Assembly: GCA_027348115.1 (NCBI GenBank) | Contig: DAIEQA010000152.1 | Span: forward strand, 1-30,588 | DNA length: 30,588 nucleotides | From: Fen-1258 sp027348115 | Lineage (GTDB): Bacteria > Bacteroidota > Ignavibacteria > Ignavibacteriales > Melioribacteraceae | Direction: 5' to 3' | Shown here: positions 24,984 through 30,588 of the stretch, piece after piece | How the letters are laid out: every line of letters begins with the position of its first letter | Numbering within the stretch: the first letter of the stretch is position 1 | Made by a program: the position numbers and the translations under genes | The notes under the pieces: model-generated | The model's input: the letters and a program-made list of their open reading frames with translations, nothing else | The model's database searches: none | What the model was told of the DNA's origin: nothing

Positions 24984-27287
24984 ATGAAAGAAATCAAAAA
25001 AATTTTTTGGAAGCTTAGTCTTCTTCTGCTGATTGGAAATTTTTTACACGCGCAGTCCTCCTCTTTTCAGACATACATGAATCCGGTAATTCCTGGAGAT
25101 CATCCTGATTGCACTTTAACCAAAATAGGAAAAGATTTTTATACAACAGGTTCGTCGTTTAATCCCACACCGGTCATTTATCATTCAACCGATCTTGTTC
25201 ATTGGGAAGCAATTGCCCAGCCGGTCGGCGCTGCATGGTCGGGTTACGGAGACACACCTTCCGGAGGATGCTGGGGCGGACAGGTAGTATATCATAACAA
25301 CAAGTGGTGGGATTTTTTTTCTGAGAACCGGGATGGTAATCATAATATGTACTTTGTAACCGCAGATGATGTGAGAGGGCCGTGGTCGATGCCGACCGTT
25401 GTGAATTGTCCGTCAATTATTCCCGGCTTGGGTTATGATAATTCAATTTTTATCGACGATGACGGAAGCTGGTATTTGTTGGTTAAAAACGGTCAGGTTA
25501 ATAATTGGATTGTGCAATTAGGAGATAACGGTCAACCGAGCGGAAGTATATTAAATCTTTGCTGGATTAATCCCGCGCCCGATTATCCTTTTAGCTGGGC
25601 GGAAGGACCGGTAATGTGGAAATACAAAGGCAAATATTATTATTCGTTCGCACGTAATGTTGCCGGTGGACAAAAAGTTTTTAGAAGCGACTCGCTTACG
25701 GATAATCAAAATGCATGGACTAATCTCGGCGATTTCTTTAATGAAGGCGATCCGCTGAAAACTCAAGCGTTGTTTCAAAATCCAAACCATAGTTCAGCGG
25801 CGGTGATGCTTGATGACGGCACAGGTTGGGTTGTTCATCCTTTGTGGCGCAACGCTAATAATAATGAATGGTACGGCCAGGGCAGACAAGGATTGCTCAA
25901 CCAGGTTGTTTACGATTCAACCGGAAAACCGACTGCGGATTATCCTGCCAATGTTCCGAAGAACGCGCCTAAATTGCCAAGCAGCGGAATTCCCTGGCTG
26001 GTGCCGCATTCGGATTTTTTTAATTCCGATAAACTAAATCCCGAATGGTCGTTTTTAGGTTATACACCGGCGAATTCATATTCACTAACGGCGCGTACAG
26101 GCTGGCTTACGTTGTCGCCTAAAAGCCGCGCTAAAGCAAATACGATAATTAAAAACGACGGCGAACATAACTATTCAATAATTACAAGGGTAGATTTTAA
26201 AGCGCAATCTACTTTCGATCAAGCCGGTATACAGGTATTCAACGGTTTGCAGACTCTCTACGTCAAGCTATACAGTTCGATTGATAGCTCCGCTAACAAG
26301 ATAGTTGCGTTCGGATACAAAACTACTCTCTACAAAGTGACCGATCCTTCCGGCGCAGACGGAATTGTTTGGTTGAAACTCGTTCGTGCAAATCATGTGA
26401 TGACTGGTTACTGCAGCAGCAACGGATTCGACTGGATTCAAGTGGGTGAAAGTATAAACGTAAAAGACATGGACGGGCTGCAATCCAATTACAATGCGTG
26501 GACCGGCAACCGACAGGGATTATACGCTAACGGAAGTCCGGCCGATTTTGATTTTTATATCTATCGGGATGCTTACACACCAATATTGGCTGAGTGTCCT
26601 GCAAACCAATCCGGTACATCAGTTTCTATAAATAGGTATCCGCCGAATTCCATTAATAGCATAAATAATAATGATTGGGCGCTCTATGCCGGTGTTGAAT
26701 TCGGCAGTGCGGATTACGAGAAAAGTTGCGACTCAATAAAAATTGCTGCTTCGGCTCCGGGCAGCGGCGGAACTGTTGAAGTGTACATTGATTCGATTGA
26801 CGCAAATACGAAAATTGCGGAGTGCCGAATTACTTCTACAGGCTCATGGACTAATTTCCAAACGTTCACGGCAAACATTTTAAAACCGGTATCCGGTAAT
26901 CATGATGTGTATTTGAAATTTACCGGCAGCGGAAGCGATGACTTATTCCAGGTTCAAACGTTGCAGTTTATCACAAAATCAGTTCCGACTTCGGTAAAAG
27001 ATTCTCGAACAGGGCAACTTCCTCAAAAATTTATTTTGGATCAGAATTATCCGAATCCGTTTAATCCTTCAACGAACATCCGGTATTCCGTAGTCAGCAA
27101 TTCGGAAGTAACATTAAAAATATTTGATCTGCTTGGAAGAGAGATTAAAACCCTGGTAAATGAAATAAAAGCGCCCGGGCAATACACGGTTGAATTTAAC
27201 GCTCAAAATTTATCGAGTGGAATTTACTTCTGTGAAATGAAGGCGAACGATTTTGTGAAAACCAGAAAACTGGTGCTGCTCAGGTAG
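24984..27287 (+). CDS. GH43 glycosidase with CBM6-like module and T9SS sorting domain (xylosidase/arabinofuranosidase type)
   Basis: A 767-residue exported enzyme. After the signal peptide (1-24, NFLHAQ) comes a five-bladed beta-propeller typical of GH43, with the probable catalytic base Asp42 (GDHPDCT), pKa-modulating Asp152 (GYDNSIF) and general acid Glu207 (WAEGP). A concanavalin-like beta-sandwich follows (about 350-555, the C-terminal half common in GH43 enzymes), then a CBM6-like module (about 570-680) and a type A T9SS domain (about 685-767). GH43 enzymes remove arabinose or xylose from arabinoxylan and arabinan. I choose the ATG at 24984, which places the signal peptide at the N-terminus; an in-frame GTG at 24921 would add 21 unlikely residues. 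Substrate is inferred. Confidence 0.9.
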   Translation: MKEIKKIFWKLSLLLLIGNFLHAQSSSFQTYMNPVIPGDHPDCTLTKIGKDFYTTGSSFNPTPVIYHSTDLVHWEAIAQPVGAAWSGYGDTPSGGCWGGQVVYHNNKWWDFFSENRDGNHNMYFVTADDVRGPWSMPTVVNCPSIIPGLGYDNSIFIDDDGSWYLLVKNGQVNNWIVQLGDNGQPSGSILNLCWINPAPDYPFSWAEGPVMWKYKGKYYYSFARNVAGGQKVFRSDSLTDNQNAWTNLGDFFNEGDPLKTQALFQNPNHSSAAVMLDDGTGWVVHPLWRNANNNEWYGQGRQGLLNQVVYDSTGKPTADYPANVPKNAPKLPSSGIPWLVPHSDFFNSDKLNPEWSFLGYTPANSYSLTARTGWLTLSPKSRAKANTIIKNDGEHNYSIITRVDFKAQSTFDQAGIQVFNGLQTLYVKLYSSIDSSANKIVAFGYKTTLYKVTDPSGADGIVWLKLVRANHVMTGYCSSNGFDWIQVGESINVKDMDGLQSNYNAWTGNRQGLYANGSPADFDFYIYRDAYTPILAECPANQSGTSVSINRYPPNSINSINNNDWALYAGVEFGSADYEKSCDSIKIAASAPGSGGTVEVYIDSIDANTKIAECRITSTGSWTNFQTFTANILKPVSGNHDVYLKFTGSGSDDLFQVQTLQFITKSVPTSVKDSRTGQLPQKFILDQNYPNPFNPSTNIRYSVVSNSEVTLKIFDLLGREIKTLVNEIKAPGQYTVEFNAQNLSSGIYFCEMKANDFVKTRKLVLLR

Positions 27288-27341
27288 TATTTGATAATAT
27301 GTAACGGTTAATATTTATAAAACAAATCGGGTTAAGATTAT

Positions 27342-27351
27342 AAAACGTTTT
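27342..27351. promoter_or_regulatory. CpG-centred palindrome upstream of the CE15 gene
   Basis: AAAACGTTTT is a perfect 10-bp palindrome about 90 bp before the CE15 start, in an AT-rich stretch (ATTATAAAACG) that could include a -10 element. It has the ACGT core seen in the site at 27418-27431. Short AT-rich palindromes are often chance. Confidence 0.25.
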
Positions 27352-27417
27352 TAATCAGTATAAAAATTTAATGGCGGTTGCTGCCGACTGAACCGACATC
27401 TTAGATCGGGAATTTTT

Positions 27418-27431
27418 TTGCAACGTTTCAA
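27418..27431. promoter_or_regulatory. Candidate LacI-family operator before the CE15 gene
   Basis: TTGCAACGTTTCAA is a 14-bp near-palindrome with one mismatched pair and a central CpG. It lies 11 bp before the ATG and overlaps the first A of the AAGGAAC ribosome-binding site. A T-run (27413-27419) precedes it after hairpin-forming sequence (CGGTT/AACCG). Same design as 8948-8961 but with a different core (ACGT against CCGG). Confidence 0.4.
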
Positions 27432-27442
27432 GGAACAGCAAG

Positions 27443-29812
27443 ATGAAAATAAGAATAATCCTCTTTACGCTCTTATTCAGTGCATATTTAGTTGTGGATT
27501 CATTAGCTCAAACTATGCCGCTTGTTTATGATGTCGAAAATACCGGCGCGGATTGTCCAATACCTTATTTACCATCATTCAGCGAACTCCCAACAATAAA
27601 TTCTTTACCGGATCCTTTTGAGTGGGCAGACGGCAGAGGCCGTATTTCAAATTTTTCAGATTGGCGTTATAGACGCGCCGAGATTAAAGCCCAAATTGAA
27701 AATTATGAGATTGGCGTAAAACCAAATCGCCCGGATTCTATTACAGCAAGCTACTCCGACGGCACGCTAACTGTGAATGTAACTGTGAATGGACAAACAT
27801 TAACCTTGACTTCACAGGTTATTCTTCCATCTGGAACCGGCCCCTTTCCGGCAGTTATAGGGATGAATAGTCCAAGCGGCAGTCTTCCATCGGACATCTT
27901 CAGCAGCCGCAATATTGCGCAAATCGCTTTCAATCATAACCAGGTTACAGTTTACGGCAACCCTAAAAACACCGATCCTTACTACAGACTGTATCCTAAT
28001 CTTAACGTTGATAATACGGGACAGTACAGCGCGTGGGCATGGGGAGTAAGCAGAATAATTGACGGATTAGAATTATTACAGAATGTTCTTCCGATCGACT
28101 TAAAGCATTTGGCAGTAACCGGCTGTTCGTATGCCGGTAAATTGGCGCTCTTTGCCGGAGCGTTGGATGAACGAATTGCGCTTACAATTGCTCAAGAATC
28201 CGGCGGTGGTGGCTACACAACCTGGCGCTACTCGGAACAAATTAACAAAACTGTTAGCGTGGAAACTTTAGGGAAAACTGATTATAACTGGTTCAAGAAT
28301 TCGATGCGCGATTTTTCAAATGCCGTTACAAAACTTCCGGAAGATCATCATGAGTTAATGGCAATGGTTGCCCCCCGCGCACTGTTGGTAACAGGAAATC
28401 CGGATTATGCCTGGCTTGCTGATGAATCCGGCTATGTAGGAAGCAAAGCCGCAAAAGAAGTTTGGAATGCCCTGGGCGTTCCCGATAGGTTTGGTTACAG
28501 TATTGTAGGCGGACATATGCACTGCGCAGTCCCGAGCAGTCAAATACCGGAGATTGAAGTTTTCGTCGATAAATTTCTTCTTGGCAACAACACAGTAAAT
28601 ACCGGCATAGCTACCGCTCCATTCAGTACCGATCTTTCTTCCTGGATTACATGGACGACTCCTACTCTTTCTAACGGTACTTCTTTTTTCGGAAGAACAA
28701 GTTTAGTTACTCCTTCCAACCTTCAAAAAAATTTGACGACTAATGTTACCTTTAATTGGACTAAAGTAAACGATGCCGCAAAGTACATAATACAACTGGC
28801 AACAGATCCGGCATTCACAACAATTGTTAAAAGCGATTCAACTTCGACAGACACATTAATTAATTTTTCCGGATTAATAGACGGCAAATTATATTACTGG
28901 CGCGTCAGGGTAAAAAATTCCGTCGGACAGTTCGGTCCCTGGAGCGATACTTGGAATTTTTCAACCTATATACCGTTACCGGAAAAACCGCAGATAGTTT
29001 CTTCTGCTCCGTATCAAAATCGCGCTGGCTATATGACGCTGACATGGAACAAGTCAAAATACGCCGATCAATACATTGTTCAGCTTGCCGATGTGCAGAC
29101 GTTTACTTACGGTGTAACGTCTGCTACAACATCGGATACGGTTAAAACATTAAGCGGCATAAATGAAGGAGTAAAATATTATTGGCGAGTCCAGGCAAAT
29201 AATGTCAACGGTCCAAGTTCATGGAGCGATGTATCAAATTTTGTTAGAATCATAGCTCCGACGAGTCTTACCGCTCAGAAAAGCGCTGAAAGAGAAATTA
29301 CTCTCACTTGGACTGATAACTCATCGGTTGAAGCAGGGTATATTATTGAGCGTATGCAAAATCCTCAGACATCTTTTGCAGTAGTAGATACGGCTGCCGC
29401 GAATGCAAATACTTTCGTCGATAAAAATCTTGATGTAAATATAACTTACACATATAGAACTAAGGCATATACAAATCTTGGGGAATCGGATTACAGCAAT
29501 GAAGCTTCTTTGGTTTTGGTAGGTGTTAAGCAGGAAGAAGGCATACCGGCAGCTTATTCATTAAGCCAGAATTATCCTAATCCGTTTAATCCCAGCACTA
29601 ATATAAAATTTGCTTTACCCAAATCGGTATTTACAAAAATTACTTTATACGATCTTCTGGGAAGAGAAGTGCAAACTTTCGTAAATAATAACCTGGAAGC
29701 CGGCTACCACGAAATCAATTTTAATGCAGGCAAATTGACCAGCGGAGTTTACCTGTACAGAATTCAAGCCGGAGATTTTACCGAGACCAAAAAACTTGTT
29801 CTGTTAAGATAG
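27443..29812 (+). CDS. CE15 glucuronoyl (4-O-methylglucuronoyl) esterase with Fn3 modules and T9SS sorting domain
   Basis: A 789-residue exported esterase. After the signal peptide (1-22, DSLAQ) the CE15 alpha/beta-hydrolase domain spans about 25-385. Catalytic Ser229 lies in VTGCSYAGK, Glu252 in IAQESGGGG and His360 in GGHMHC. The Ser-Glu spacing (23) and the Cys228/Cys361 pair match the fungal Cip2 enzyme as I recall it. The residue after Ser, usually Arg in the GCSRxGK motif, is Tyr230. CE15 enzymes cleave the ester between 4-O-methylglucuronic acid of xylan and lignin alcohols. Three Fn3-like modules follow (about 415-695) and a type A T9SS domain (about 702-789). This gene gives the clearest hint to the locus substrate: glucuronoxylan. 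Confidence 0.9.
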   Translation: MKIRIILFTLLFSAYLVVDSLAQTMPLVYDVENTGADCPIPYLPSFSELPTINSLPDPFEWADGRGRISNFSDWRYRRAEIKAQIENYEIGVKPNRPDSITASYSDGTLTVNVTVNGQTLTLTSQVILPSGTGPFPAVIGMNSPSGSLPSDIFSSRNIAQIAFNHNQVTVYGNPKNTDPYYRLYPNLNVDNTGQYSAWAWGVSRIIDGLELLQNVLPIDLKHLAVTGCSYAGKLALFAGALDERIALTIAQESGGGGYTTWRYSEQINKTVSVETLGKTDYNWFKNSMRDFSNAVTKLPEDHHELMAMVAPRALLVTGNPDYAWLADESGYVGSKAAKEVWNALGVPDRFGYSIVGGHMHCAVPSSQIPEIEVFVDKFLLGNNTVNTGIATAPFSTDLSSWITWTTPTLSNGTSFFGRTSLVTPSNLQKNLTTNVTFNWTKVNDAAKYIIQLATDPAFTTIVKSDSTSTDTLINFSGLIDGKLYYWRVRVKNSVGQFGPWSDTWNFSTYIPLPEKPQIVSSAPYQNRAGYMTLTWNKSKYADQYIVQLADVQTFTYGVTSATTSDTVKTLSGINEGVKYYWRVQANNVNGPSSWSDVSNFVRIIAPTSLTAQKSAEREITLTWTDNSSVEAGYIIERMQNPQTSFAVVDTAAANANTFVDKNLDVNITYTYRTKAYTNLGESDYSNEASLVLVGVKQEEGIPAAYSLSQNYPNPFNPSTNIKFALPKSVFTKITLYDLLGREVQTFVNNNLEAGYHEINFNAGKLTSGVYLYRIQAGDFTETKKLVLLR

Positions 29813-29873
29813 AATCGAAATCAATTTTTGAATTAATGCTAAAAAATTATTTCTCATTAAACAGATGACAACA

Positions 29874-30588
29874 ATGACTAAATTTAATCGACTCCGCATT
29901 CACTGCAGTTCTGTTAGCCGGCCTTGCACGTCCTTATACAAATTGCTACGTACATTTTCTACTTTAATTATCATGCCGGTAATTTTAAATAATCTTTCTG
30001 TTCCTTCTGCGGGACAGACATCGTCATCTGTGAAAAAATGGGTTGGAACCTGGAGTACGGCGCCTCAGTTAGTAGAAACCGGCAACAATCCGCCTTCGCC
30101 AGGAATGAGCAATAATACAATCCGTCAAATAGTCCACGTCTCAATCGGCGGCGATACTCTAAGAATGAGATTCACAAATGAATTCAGCAAAAGTTCTGTG
30201 AAGATGAATTCAGTTCATATTGCTGTTTCATTTGGCGGCGGAAAAATTGATACGACTACAGACAGGGCAATCTATTTTAATGAATCACCGGAAGTCACAA
30301 TGGCACCGGGCGCTGCTGTTACATCAGATCCGTTTCTGTTTGCTTTGCAGCCGTTGAGCGATGTTGCAATCACAATTTATTTTGGAGATACGTCGCCGGA
30401 TATTAGCGGCCATCCTGGTTCAAGAACTACTTCCTACATATTAACCGGTGATGCAGTTACTAAGCCGGATTTCTCAGGCGCGGTGACCACTGATCATTGG
30501 TATGTTATTAACACTATTGATGTGATGGCTCCGGATTCTGCATACGCTGTTGCGATATTAGGAAATTCAATTACGGATGGGCGTGGTT
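29874..30588 (+). CDS. SGNH/GDSL-type esterase, N-terminal part (3' end outside the window)
   Basis: The frame stays open from the ATG at 29874 (or 29865, in frame) to the end of the window, 238 codons. A long n-region precedes a hydrophobic segment (about 26-46, LLRTFSTLIIMPVILNNLSV) that is probably a signal peptide. The mature protein begins KKWVGTWSTAPQ and contains IRQIVHVSIGGDTLRMRF and FTNEF, which are typical of secreted SGNH hydrolases with an N-terminal beta-domain. Block I, AILGNSITDG, ends the visible part with catalytic Ser232; the usual GDS is GNS here. Downstream blocks are not visible. In this setting it may be a xylan acetyl or feruloyl esterase. It lies 61 bp after the CE15 gene with no terminator between. 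Confidence 0.85.
   Translation, partial: MTKFNRLRIHCSSVSRPCTSLYKLLRTFSTLIIMPVILNNLSVPSAGQTSSSVKKWVGTWSTAPQLVETGNNPPSPGMSNNTIRQIVHVSIGGDTLRMRFTNEFSKSSVKMNSVHIAVSFGGGKIDTTTDRAIYFNESPEVTMAPGAAVTSDPFLFALQPLSDVAITIYFGDTSPDISGHPGSRTTSYILTGDAVTKPDFSGAVTTDHWYVINTIDVMAPDSAYAVAILGNSITDGRG

Noticed and set aside
1..30588. CRISPR array, tRNA/rRNA genes, transposases, integrases, phage genes or attachment sites
   Set aside because: I looked for regularly spaced short repeats, tRNA-like sequences, and transposase or integrase motifs and saw none. The only large repeats are the protein modules and the MCP paralogues.

Overview
The window (about 40% G+C by eye, every gene on the + strand) looks like a chromosomal piece from the Ignavibacteria or a nearby Bacteroidota/Chlorobi-group lineage. 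The best evidence is four secreted proteins that end in a type A T9SS C-terminal sorting domain of the 'NYPNPFNPxTxI...SGVYFY...KKLxLLK' type, very common in Ignavibacteriales. A TonB-dependent receptor with a carboxypeptidase-regulatory-like N-terminal domain and complete chemotaxis adaptation genes fit the same group. The lineage is inferred from motifs; no database search was possible.

Region 1 (1-6090) is a chemotaxis cluster: the 3' end of a methyl-accepting chemotaxis protein (MCP), cheW, a complete MCP, cheR, cheD, cheB (the last three overlapping) and a stand-alone CheY-like receiver. No CheA kinase lies in the window. Both MCPs end in a related tail (EFERL, EFEKF) that resembles a CheR-docking pentapeptide. 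A perfect 14-bp inverted repeat separates the second MCP from cheR.

Region 2 (6341-12985) is intracellular sugar metabolism: a 2-keto-3-deoxygluconate kinase, a LacI-family regulator, a 605-bp non-coding stretch with promoter- and operator-like sequences, a leaderless GH3 glycosidase and a GPH-type sugar:cation symporter.

Region 3 (13196-30588) is the secreted and outer-membrane part of a polysaccharide-utilisation locus: a TonB-dependent receptor, a parallel-beta-helix-like T9SS protein, an 1158-residue T9SS protein made of four ~255-residue modules, a GH2 enzyme, a GH43-CBM6-T9SS enzyme, a CE15 glucuronoyl esterase with Fn3 modules and a T9SS domain, and the start of an SGNH/GDSL esterase. 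No SusD-like protein and no lipobox-bearing surface lipoprotein is present.

Working model (inference): T9SS-exported GH43, CE15 and esterase activities debranch an arabino-glucuronoxylan-like hemicellulose or its lignin esters at the cell surface. The TonB receptor imports oligomers, GH2 and other exoenzymes trim them, the GPH symporter brings small glycosides into the cytoplasm, GH3 hydrolyses them, and the kinase feeds uronate-derived 2-keto-3-deoxygluconate into central metabolism. The LacI-family protein is the probable local repressor. The beta-helix protein and the four-module protein, placed where SusD and surface glycan-binding proteins sit in classical Sus loci, are the least explained parts and the best candidates for something undescribed.
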